A stretch of DNA of 64,000 bases from Longimicrobiales bacterium (lineage in GTDB: Bacteria > Gemmatimonadota > Gemmatimonadetes > Longimicrobiales > Gaopeijiaceae): positions 3,980,501 to 4,044,500 of the forward strand of contig OX638356.1 in the NCBI GenBank assembly GCA_951813395.1, in the 5' to 3' direction. The notes beneath the pieces are model-generated. The model did no database searches. It saw nothing but the letters and a program-made list of their open reading frames with translations, and had not been told where the DNA came from. This document shows, one piece after another, positions 36,188 through 43,955 of the stretch (position 1 is the first letter of the stretch; every line of letters starts with the position of its first letter). The translations under genes and the position numbers were made by a program.

Positions 36188-38074
36188 ATGACACGCGCCA
36201 ACGCCCGATGGGCGATTCCCTCGGTGCTCCTGTGCGCCGCCTTCGCCGAACCGCAGGCGGCATCGGCGCTACAGGCTTCGGCAGCGGCGCCCGAGCCCGA
36301 GTGCGGCACGGCGCGGATCGGCAGCGTCTTCGTGGACAACCACACCATCTTCGAGCTGGACCGGGGGTCTCCCGCCGAAGGCGATGGCTGGGGCGCCTTC
36401 GCCGCCAAGGCACGTGCCTTCGCCAATCGCCTGCATTGGCGCACCCGGCGAGGCTTCATTGAAAACGAACTGCTCTTCGCGGCCGGAGACTGTCTCGACC
36501 CCCTGCTCCTGGACGAATCGGGGCGCATTCTTCGCGCCCTGCCCTTCCTCGCTGACGCGGACGTGTACGCCGTTCCCGTAGCGGCCGACGAGGTTCACGT
36601 CGTGGTCGACACCCAGGACGACTGGACGCTCAAGCTGGACGTGCGTCCAGAGTTCAACCAGGGCTTCAGAATCACCTACGCCGGCTTTACCGAGGAGAAC
36701 CTGTTCGGAACAGGCACGCTGCTCGGCTTCTACCTGCGGGAACGCGACGAGACCCGGGACCTCGGACTGGAACTGAGTACGCACCAGTTGGCAGGCACGC
36801 GCGTTGACGGCCGTATCGGCGGGGGCCGCACGCGCACCGGCGTTTTCTTTCACGAGTCGCTCACCTATCCGTTCGTCGGTGAGGTGGGACGCTGGGCCTT
36901 CATCGAGTCGTACTCCTACCGTGAAGACCTCTTCCGGTACGCGGCCCCGGTGGGGTCCCCGTTCACCAACGTCAGCCTGCCGATCCAGACCCGTCGTGCC
37001 GCGACCACCCTGGGGCTGCGTCTCGGGACACCCGGCGATCTCACGGTGCTGGGTGCGGGCATATCGTGGGAAGACGTCGCATTTTCCGGCTTTCCAAGTG
37101 ACGTTACGGTCGTGGAGGACTTCGACTTCTCCAACCCCGCCCCGGCCGACTCGGCCACTGTCGAGATGGTCCGTTCGCAGGTCAATCCCCGCCGCGCCGC
37201 GCACGTGAACGTCGTGGCGGGGAAGAGGAACATCCGCTACATCCGGCGCAACGGGCTGGATGCGATCCAGGGAAGCCAGGACATCAGGCTGGGCACGCAG
37301 GCGCTCGTCTCGCTCGGCTCCACGCTCGGCGCGTTCGAGTCTTCTCCGGGCAATGAGTCGCACGAACTGCGCGGCAGACTATCCCTCTTCGGAGGGGCGG
37401 CCGGAGACAGCTGGGTGTTCAACGCCGAGCTCAATGTCGAGGGAGCGCGACTCATCACCGGCAACCCCTCCGACCGGGGATTCCGGGATGTCCTGGGGGA
37501 ATTCGGCGCCTACTTCTACTGGCAACCGGGCCGGCGTCCGGCCGGTCTGGATGAAGCGCCCGGTCCGGCGGCCGCGGTTCCGCGCCACACGCTGGTGCTT
37601 GGCGTGAAAGGCGCGGGGGGCTGGAACAGCTTTCTCCCGTTTCAGCTGAACCTGGGGGGTCCTTTCGGGATACGAGGATACGACCGCGCGGAATTCCCGG
37701 CCGCGCAGAAGCTCGTGGCCCATCTGGAAGACCGTATCGCACTGGGCGGGCCCTTCAGCGACCTATTCGATCTCGGCCTCGCCGTGTTCGCGGATGCGGG
37801 CGCCGGATGGCAGGGCACGGTACCCTTCGCCGCCGATTCGGATCTCCAGAGTGCGGTGGGCGTGGGCTTGCGTTTCGTCTTTCCGGCGGGCTCACGCAAG
37901 GTTACGCGGGTTGACGTGGCCATTCCGATCAGGCAGGGAGGACTTCGCAGCCTGCAGTTCCGGGTGGGCTACAACGCCATCAGCCTCCTCTCGGGGTTCG
38001 GTGACGAGCAGGTCCGGCGGAGCCGCGGCGGAAGTCAGGCCGCCAGCCTGTTCGGCGGACAGTTCAATCGCTGA
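36188..38074 (+). CDS. Omp85/BamA-like outer-membrane beta-barrel protein with POTRA-like domain
   Basis: A 628-residue outer-membrane protein. The ATG at 36188 gives a signal peptide (RWAIPSVLLCAAFAEPQAAS). Residues about 60-170 look like one POTRA domain (RGFIENELLFAAGDCLDPLL, DVYAVPVAADEVHVVVDTQD). From about 190 onward alternating strands form a barrel, with GGPFGIRGYDR matching the conserved IRGY/VRGF loop-6 motif of Omp85 proteins, and it ends in a terminal Phe-rich strand region. It could insert or secrete a specific protein. The partner is not identifiable, and no bam or tam gene adjoins it. Confidence 0.75.
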   Translation: MTRANARWAIPSVLLCAAFAEPQAASALQASAAAPEPECGTARIGSVFVDNHTIFELDRGSPAEGDGWGAFAAKARAFANRLHWRTRRGFIENELLFAAGDCLDPLLLDESGRILRALPFLADADVYAVPVAADEVHVVVDTQDDWTLKLDVRPEFNQGFRITYAGFTEENLFGTGTLLGFYLRERDETRDLGLELSTHQLAGTRVDGRIGGGRTRTGVFFHESLTYPFVGEVGRWAFIESYSYREDLFRYAAPVGSPFTNVSLPIQTRRAATTLGLRLGTPGDLTVLGAGISWEDVAFSGFPSDVTVVEDFDFSNPAPADSATVEMVRSQVNPRRAAHVNVVAGKRNIRYIRRNGLDAIQGSQDIRLGTQALVSLGSTLGAFESSPGNESHELRGRLSLFGGAAGDSWVFNAELNVEGARLITGNPSDRGFRDVLGEFGAYFYWQPGRRPAGLDEAPGPAAAVPRHTLVLGVKGAGGWNSFLPFQLNLGGPFGIRGYDRAEFPAAQKLVAHLEDRIALGGPFSDLFDLGLAVFADAGAGWQGTVPFAADSDLQSAVGVGLRFVFPAGSRKVTRVDVAIPIRQGGLRSLQFRVGYNAISLLSGFGDEQVRRSRGGSQAASLFGGQFNR

Positions 38075-38157
38075 CCCCCGGCGAGGATTGTGCCCGTGGC
38101 GCGGACGGACGACGTTGACGCGACCCGCCGCAGGGGAGCCGCGGAAGTCACAAACAT

Positions 38158-38186
38158 TTGACTTCAAGCGGTTTCGGCGATAAAAT
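38158..38186 (+). promoter_or_regulatory. Sigma-70 promoter of the second sigma factor
   Basis: TTGACT (38158-38163), exactly 17 bases, TAAAAT (38181-38186): five of six consensus bases in each box. The leader to the TTG start at 38311 is about 118 bases. Confidence 0.75.
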
Positions 38187-38310
38187 GATCGCACTTTCTC
38201 CATAATCCGGGGAGCCGGTGCGAAGAGATCGCGCCGCGCTTCGCGATGCTCTCGGCTCCGGGATTTCCGGGAAAGCAAGGGATGGAAAAACCCTTCACAG
38301 GAGGACGGCA

Positions 38311-39171
38311 TTGTTCGCAGCCTCGCGCGGTCTCGATTCCTTTGATCAGTATCTCCAGGATGTGGAACGTTATCCCCTAATCTCGGATCCCGAAGAAGAA
38401 AGGGCGTTGGCGCGAAGAGCTCGAACAGGCGACAAGGAAGCGGCAGAGCGCCTCGTTACCGCCAACCTCCGGTTCGTCATTTCCTACGTGAAGAAGTACC
38501 AGGGACGCGGACTGGGACTCGCCGAGCTGGTGTGTATCGGGAACGAGGGGTTGTTGAAGGCCGTGAAGAAGTTCGATCCGGAGAAGGGCGTGAAGTTCAT
38601 CTCCTACGCGGTATGGTGGATCCGTCAGACCGTGCTCCAGGCCCTCGCCGAGCAGACCCGCTCCGTGCGCATCCCCCTGAACCAGAATTCGAATCTCGCC
38701 CGTCTGGCGCGGACCAACACGGCCCTGACGCAGCAGCTCGGCCGTACTCCAACCGACCAGGAACTCGCTCGCGAGATGGGTGAGCCGGTCGACACGGTCC
38801 GCGCACTGCGCCGGGTGGCCGCCGCCGAACTCAGCCTGGACGCGCCCCTGGACCGGGGAGACCGTGACAGTGCCAGCTTCGGGGAGCGTTTCGCCGGAGC
38901 CGACGCCGCCGAGATCGAGGAGGATGTCGAGGCTGTTGCCCGTCGCGACTACCTCGAAAGCATGTTCGACTGCTACCTCACCGAGCGGGAGCGGAAGATC
39001 CTCTACCTGTACTACGGTCTCGACGACGGCGAAGAGCGCACCCTGGAGGAAATCGGCTCGCTTCTCGGGGTCACGCGCGAGCGCATCCGCCAGATCCGCA
39101 ACCGTGCCTTCGAGAAGCTCCGCGACAGCCCGCACGGCGACTCTCTCCAGGGGTTCTGGACAGCCAACTGA
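38311..39171 (+). CDS. RpoD-like sigma-70 factor (286 residues, TTG start)
   Basis: A compact sigma factor with region 1.2 (DSFDQYLQDVERYPLI), region 2 (NLRFVISYVKKYQGRG, FDPEKGVKFISYAVWWIRQT), region 3 and region 4 (TLEEIGSLLGVTRERIRQIR). It lacks region 1.1. The TTG at 38311 follows AGGAGG by 8 bases and replaces a longer frame without a ribosome site. It differs clearly from the factor at 10817 in region 2.3-3, so the two are paralogues and not duplicates. The strong promoter and rare start codon suggest high transcription with limited translation. Confidence 0.92.
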   Translation: MFAASRGLDSFDQYLQDVERYPLISDPEEERALARRARTGDKEAAERLVTANLRFVISYVKKYQGRGLGLAELVCIGNEGLLKAVKKFDPEKGVKFISYAVWWIRQTVLQALAEQTRSVRIPLNQNSNLARLARTNTALTQQLGRTPTDQELAREMGEPVDTVRALRRVAAAELSLDAPLDRGDRDSASFGERFAGADAAEIEEDVEAVARRDYLESMFDCYLTERERKILYLYYGLDDGEERTLEEIGSLLGVTRERIRQIRNRAFEKLRDSPHGDSLQGFWTAN

Positions 39172-39195
39172 GCGCCTCCGGCTGATGTCGGGTAA

Positions 39196-39531
39196 CTAGT
39201 CCTCCGCTCTCGGGGTCAGCATGATCATCTCCCGGGCCCTGATTTCGGCCGTCGGAATCGTGACGCCGTCCCGCTCGTAGGAGTCGTACTGCAGGTACCC
39301 CTCCACAAACAGCTTGTCCCCTTTGGAGACGTAGTCCTCCGCCACCTGCGCGAGCCGGCCCCACAGGTTCACCCGATGCCAGTCGGTGCGCTCCTCAGGC
39401 TGCTCCCCGCCGGTGCGCCAGTTCGTGGCCAGGGAAATCCGGGCGACTTTCACCCCGGCGCTCGTGACGCGCACGTCGGGATCGCTTCCCACGTTCCCCA
39501 CCAGAATAATCTTGTTGACGGATCGGCTCAC
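39196..39531 (-). CDS. ssb: Single-stranded DNA-binding protein (short form)
   Basis: An OB-fold SSB of 111 residues: SVNKIILVGNVGSDPDVR, ISLATNWRTG, ERTDWHRVNLWGRLAQVAEDYVSKGDKLFVEGYLQ. GTG 39531 lies 8 bases after GGAGG. The protein ends PRAED directly after the OB fold, with no Gly/Pro-rich linker and no DDDIPF-type acidic tip, the part that recruits repair and replication partners in most bacteria. A longer SSB may be encoded elsewhere, making this a secondary paralogue. It converges with the sigma-factor gene. Confidence 0.92.
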   Translation of the reverse strand: MSRSVNKIILVGNVGSDPDVRVTSAGVKVARISLATNWRTGGEQPEERTDWHRVNLWGRLAQVAEDYVSKGDKLFVEGYLQYDSYERDGVTIPTAEIRAREMIMLTPRAED

Positions 39532-39702
39532 AGTGCATTCCTCCGTTATTGTCGGCTCGAGCGACAGGCACGCCCTCACGGCTGGCCCGATCCGCTCCCA
39601 CGCCGGTGACCGCTGCGCACGGAAGATGAGCCCGGCCGATGGGCGTCTACATAGCGGGATGGGACTGATTTTCGCGCGGCGTACCGGGAAGGCGCGGCCA
39701 AG

Positions 39703-42498
39703 CTACCCCTTGCAGTCGTACCAGGTCCTTCCCCTGCCCACATCGACCCGCAGCGGCACGTTGAGATCCATTGCCGATTCCATCACGTTGACGACCGTCC
39801 CCGTCACCTCGGCCACCCGCTCCTCGGCAACCTCGAACACCAGCTCGTCGTGGACCTGAAGGACCATGCGAACCCCGGGCGTCCCGCCGACGACATCGCG
39901 CAGCCGGATCATCGCCACCTTGATCAGGTCGGCCGCCGTGCCCTGGATCGGCGTGTTCTGCGCCACTCGCTCGCCGAACTGGCGCACGTTCCAGGCGCGG
40001 GCGCGCAGTTCCGGCACGAATCGGCGCCGTCCCATGAGGGTGGCCACGTACCCCAGATCCTTCGCCTGCGCCACCTGTTCATCCAGGAAGCGTCGCACGC
40101 CCGCGAACCGTTCAAAGTACTGCGCGATGAAGCGCTTCGCTTCCTCCATCGAAATCCCCAGCTGACGGGCGAGCGAGAACGGACCCTGACCGTACAGCGT
40201 GGCGAAGTTCACCGTTTTTGCCTGGTCGCGCATCCGTCCGGTCACTTCGTCCACGGGCACTTCGAAGATCACCGCCGCCGTCTCGCGGTGGACATCCTTC
40301 CCTTCGCGAAAGGCCGTGACAAAGACCTCGTCTCCGGAAAAGTGCGCCAGAATGCGGAGTTCGATCTGCGAATAGTCCGCGGTCATCAACAGAGACCCCG
40401 GAGGGGCGACGAATCCCCGGCGTATCTCCCGCCCTACCGCGGTGCGGATGGGGATGTTTTGGAGATTGGGGTCGGAGGACGAAAGCCGGCCGGTCGCAGC
40501 GACCGTCTGGTTGAATGTCGTGTGAATGCGCCGTGTCTCGGGGCTGACCAGCGCAGGAAGCGCGTCCACGTAGGTATTCCTGAGCTTCTCGAGCTGCCGA
40601 TAGTCGAGGAGAAGCCGCGGTAGCTGGTGTCCGCGAAGCGCCAGTTCCTCAAGCACCGACGAATCCGTGGAAGGGCCCGTCTTCGTCCGCTTCAGGACGG
40701 GCAGTTCAAGGCGCTCGAAGAGGATCTCCCGCAGCTGCGGCGTCGAGTTGATGTTGAACTCCGTGCCCGCCACGCGGTGAACGTCGTCCCGAATCAGGCG
40801 CAGTTCATCGCCCAGCTTGCGGCTCATCTCGGCAAAGAAGGCCGCATCGATCCCTACGCCGTTCACTTCCATGTCGGCCAGAACCGGGATCAGCGGGGTC
40901 TCCAGTTCCTCGAACAAAGACTTCAACGGGTTGTCGTCGGCTCCCGACAGCGGCTCCGCGAGTCGCTCGCGGAACAGGGACCAGAGCCGCATCGGCAACT
41001 CGACCTGCTCGCACGCGAAGGCATGGGCGTCCTCGGCGGACACCTCGCCCAGGGTGCGCCGTTTCCTGCCCGTGCCGAGCACCTTGGCCGGCGGCGTGGC
41101 CGTGACGCCGAGAAAGTCGGTGGCGAGGGCGGCGAGATCCTGACGGCGGCGTCCCGGGTCCAGGACGTAGGACGCCACCATGACGTCGCGGAAGGATCCG
41201 CCCAATTCCAGCCCGGCGCGCCGGCAAGCGATCAGCGAGCGCTTGATGTCATGGCCGATCTTGACGATCGCGGGGTCGGCCAGAACGGCCCGTATCGGAG
41301 CAAAGGCCTCGTGATCAAGCGGTGGCAGATTGGACGGGTGCGCGTCGTCCGCCTCCCCAAGCGCCAGCGACATGGTCGCCTCGTGCCCGACCGGCAGGTA
41401 GTACGAGGTGTCCGCTTCGGCGGCAACAGCCACTCCGGCAACACCGCCGCGCGTGGGTTGCAGGCTGCGGTTCAATACCGCCACGGCCATCCGTCCCTGC
41501 TCTCGGCAGGCCTGGGCAACCTCATGCAACTGGCCGGGATCCGTAACGAGCACGCGCTCGGATTGCGCCGCTGCCGAGGCGCTCTCGGCCGTGTCGGCAC
41601 CGGCCTCGGCGTCCAGCCGATCCAGCAGGGCCCGAAACTCCAGGTCGACGAACAGGGTCCGGAGGCGCTCGTTGTCGGGCTCCGAGGTCCTCAGGCCATC
41701 CAGATCCGTGTCCAGCGGGAGATCGGTGCGGATCGTGACCAGCTCCCGGGACAGCAGGATCTGCTCCCGGTGCTCCAGCAGCGACTCGCGCGGGCGCTTG
41801 GCCTTCACTTCCCCGGCCCGCGCGAGCACCTCGTCCAGGGTCCCGTATTGCTCCAGGAGCTTCACCGCCGTCTTGGGGCCGATTCCCGGCGCCCCGGGCA
41901 CGTTGTCCGAACTGTCCCCGACCAGCGCCAGGTAGTCCACCACCTGGCCGGGTGCGACCCCCAGCTTCCGGGTCGCGGCCTGTTCGTCCACCCAGTTGGC
42001 CGCTACGCCATGCGGCCCGCCCCGTCCCGGATTCAGCAGCAGCACACCGGGACCCACCAACTGAAAGAAGTCCTTGTCGCCGGACACGATCACCGCCTCC
42101 AGCCCCTCCGCCACCGCCCGCGCCGCCAGAGTCCCGATTACGTCGTCCGCCTCCCATCCCTCGACCGCAACCACCCGGTCGCGGAAGGCTTCGACCAGCT
42201 CCCGGATGCGTGGGAGACTGTCCCGCAACTCCTCGGGCATCTTTTCGCGCGTGGCCTTGTACTCCGGATACAGCTTCTCCCGGTGACTGCGCCCCGCATC
42301 GAAAACGACCGCAATGTAGTCGGGCTCGTAGTCGTCCCGGATGCCGTACAGGAAGTTGGCGAAGCCGAAGGGCGCCGACGTGTTCTCGCCCCGGGCATTG
42401 GTGAGGGGACGTCTCAGGAACGCGAAGAAGGAACGATAGATCAGCGCGTATGCATCGATCAGGAAGATGCGCGGGGCGGTTTTGGGTGGGATTTCCAT
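39703..42498 (-). CDS. polA: DNA polymerase I, 3'-5' exonuclease residues lost
   Basis: A 931-residue repair polymerase. The N-terminal 5' nuclease is intact (FLIDAYALIYRSFFAF, VVFDAGRSHREKLYPEYKA, WEADDVIGTLA, VSGDKDFFQLV, GDSSDNVPGAPGIGPKTA). The family A polymerase domain has TGRLSSSDPNLQNIPIRTA, ADYSQIELRILAHFSGD, RDQAKTVNFATLYGQG and QVHDELVFEV. The middle 3'-5' exonuclease-like domain has lost the four acids: FDTET reads VLNRS, the Asp of NLKYD reads Ser in DIKRS, and the YxxxD motif reads FACEQ. It should therefore lack proofreading, as in Thermus polymerases. ATG 42498 starts where homology begins. Confidence 0.95.
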   Translation of the reverse strand: MEIPPKTAPRIFLIDAYALIYRSFFAFLRRPLTNARGENTSAPFGFANFLYGIRDDYEPDYIAVVFDAGRSHREKLYPEYKATREKMPEELRDSLPRIRELVEAFRDRVVAVEGWEADDVIGTLAARAVAEGLEAVIVSGDKDFFQLVGPGVLLLNPGRGGPHGVAANWVDEQAATRKLGVAPGQVVDYLALVGDSSDNVPGAPGIGPKTAVKLLEQYGTLDEVLARAGEVKAKRPRESLLEHREQILLSRELVTIRTDLPLDTDLDGLRTSEPDNERLRTLFVDLEFRALLDRLDAEAGADTAESASAAAQSERVLVTDPGQLHEVAQACREQGRMAVAVLNRSLQPTRGGVAGVAVAAEADTSYYLPVGHEATMSLALGEADDAHPSNLPPLDHEAFAPIRAVLADPAIVKIGHDIKRSLIACRRAGLELGGSFRDVMVASYVLDPGRRRQDLAALATDFLGVTATPPAKVLGTGRKRRTLGEVSAEDAHAFACEQVELPMRLWSLFRERLAEPLSGADDNPLKSLFEELETPLIPVLADMEVNGVGIDAAFFAEMSRKLGDELRLIRDDVHRVAGTEFNINSTPQLREILFERLELPVLKRTKTGPSTDSSVLEELALRGHQLPRLLLDYRQLEKLRNTYVDALPALVSPETRRIHTTFNQTVAATGRLSSSDPNLQNIPIRTAVGREIRRGFVAPPGSLLMTADYSQIELRILAHFSGDEVFVTAFREGKDVHRETAAVIFEVPVDEVTGRMRDQAKTVNFATLYGQGPFSLARQLGISMEEAKRFIAQYFERFAGVRRFLDEQVAQAKDLGYVATLMGRRRFVPELRARAWNVRQFGERVAQNTPIQGTAADLIKVAMIRLRDVVGGTPGVRMVLQVHDELVFEVAEERVAEVTGTVVNVMESAMDLNVPLRVDVGRGRTWYDCKG

Positions 42499-42579
42499 AG
42501 GTTGACCGAGTGCGGCCCGGTCCGCGGCGCTCCGGCGAAGGTACGCTGCGGTTGGGCCGGCACGGGGCCCCGGAGTAAC

Positions 42580-42608
42580 TTGCCAGTGGACCAGCATGGC
42601 AATATAAC
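42580..42608 (+). promoter_or_regulatory. Promoter of the MscS operon
   Basis: TTGCCA (42580-42585), 17-base spacer, TATAAC (42603-42608), about 100 bases before the mscS start and divergent from polA. Confidence 0.55.
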
Positions 42609-42707
42609 GAGATCACAACGGATGCATCGGCGCTCGAATCGCCGCGATGTCTCCGGGACATGGCACATCCGAGAGCGGGCAGAGATGCGACATTCGGCGG
42701 CAGGTTG

Positions 42708-43955
42708 ATGAGAACCCGGAACCGGTCACGCCACCGCTCCCGCCCCTGGGCGCCCGGGATCCTCCTCGTGGCGCCCCTGGTTCTGGCGGGATGCGGCCAG
42801 GATGAGCCGCCGGGTGCCGGAAGCGATACGGTACAGGTGCCGGTGGTCGAGCAGTCCACGACCTCCGACACCATGCAGACGCCGGCGGCGGACTCAGTGG
42901 CGGCGACCGACTCGGCGGCCGTGGAGATCGACACGCCAGCCGATACCGCAATCGCGTCCGACGCCCAGGCCGTCGATTCTCTCTCGGCGAGGCTCAACGA
43001 GATCATGGCTGCGCAGGAACGTATCCTCGGCCGGCTGGAACAGATGGAGGCCGGGGGGGCGCAAGGGACGGGGTCGGCCGCCGATACGGCCGTGGACGAG
43101 GGCCAGGGGCTCGATCTGGAGGAAGCGCGGGACGAAGTCCAGAGTCTCGGAGTCAGCATCTTCTGGTCGCTGGTCGTGCTCGTGGTCTTCCATTTCATGA
43201 TCCGCGCCCTCATCTGGATACTGGAGACCCTCGCAGAACGCAGCGTCCGGCGCCGGCTGACGTTCAAGTGGCTGGTCCCCATCACGCGCATGCTGCTGTG
43301 GGGGATCGCGGGCTACCTGATCGTGCGCACGATCTTCCGGGTCGATGCCCAGGGATTGCTGGCCGCGAGCGCGGCACTCGGCGTCGCGCTCGGATTCGCG
43401 GCGCAGGACCTGCTCAAGAACGTCTTCGGCGGGCTGATCGTCGTGTTCGACCAGCCGTTTCAGGTCGGCGACAAGATCTCGGTTGGCGGGACATACGGGG
43501 AGGTGGTGTCGATCGGCCTCCGTTCGACGCGAATCGTGACCGCCGCCGACAACCTGGTCACCGTACCGAACTCCCAGGTCGTGCAGGAACAGGTGGCCAA
43601 CGCCAACGCCGGCCAACTCAACTGCCAGGTGGTCACGGACCTCTACCTTCCCGGCCGGGTCGACGAGAAGAAGGCCAGGGAAATCGCGTTCGACGCGGCC
43701 GTGACCTCGCAATACGTCTTCCTCGAAAAGCCCATTCAAGTCCTTGTCGCGGACCAGTTCCGCACCACGTTCGTGACCCACGTCAGGGTGCGTGCCTACG
43801 TTCTTGATCCGCGTTTCGAGTTCCTTCTGCAAAGCGACATCACCGAGCGTGCCAGGGAGGGCTTCAGGGCCGCGGGCCTGGCTGCGAAGCATGAATGGTA
43901 TCCACCCGCCGACCCGGCCGACGCCCCCGATTTCGGCGATCAGACAGCGCCGTGA
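42708..43955 (+). CDS. MscS-type mechanosensitive channel with lipoprotein-like N-terminus
   Basis: A 415-residue small-conductance channel relative. A signal ending LVLAGC is followed by an Asp/Thr/Ala-rich linker (about 35-95) and a short coiled coil (SLSARLNEIMAAQERILGRL). The MscS core then has helices at roughly 145-165, 185-210 and the pore helix AASAALGVALGFAAQDLLKNVFGGLIVVFDQPFQVGD, then VVSIGLRSTRI and VPNSQVV of the beta domain. The lipid-anchor-like N-terminus is unusual for MscS. Its stop overlaps the GTG of the next gene (GTGA), so the channel and the large ATPase-like protein are made together. Confidence 0.88.
   Translation: MRTRNRSRHRSRPWAPGILLVAPLVLAGCGQDEPPGAGSDTVQVPVVEQSTTSDTMQTPAADSVAATDSAAVEIDTPADTAIASDAQAVDSLSARLNEIMAAQERILGRLEQMEAGGAQGTGSAADTAVDEGQGLDLEEARDEVQSLGVSIFWSLVVLVVFHFMIRALIWILETLAERSVRRRLTFKWLVPITRMLLWGIAGYLIVRTIFRVDAQGLLAASAALGVALGFAAQDLLKNVFGGLIVVFDQPFQVGDKISVGGTYGEVVSIGLRSTRIVTAADNLVTVPNSQVVQEQVANANAGQLNCQVVTDLYLPGRVDEKKAREIAFDAAVTSQYVFLEKPIQVLVADQFRTTFVTHVRVRAYVLDPRFEFLLQSDITERAREGFRAAGLAAKHEWYPPADPADAPDFGDQTAP

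Noticed and set aside
40627-42708. Long open frame antisense to polA, on the plus strand
   Set aside because: It mirrors the well-supported polA frame, has no motif and no ribosome site, and is explained by high third-position GC.
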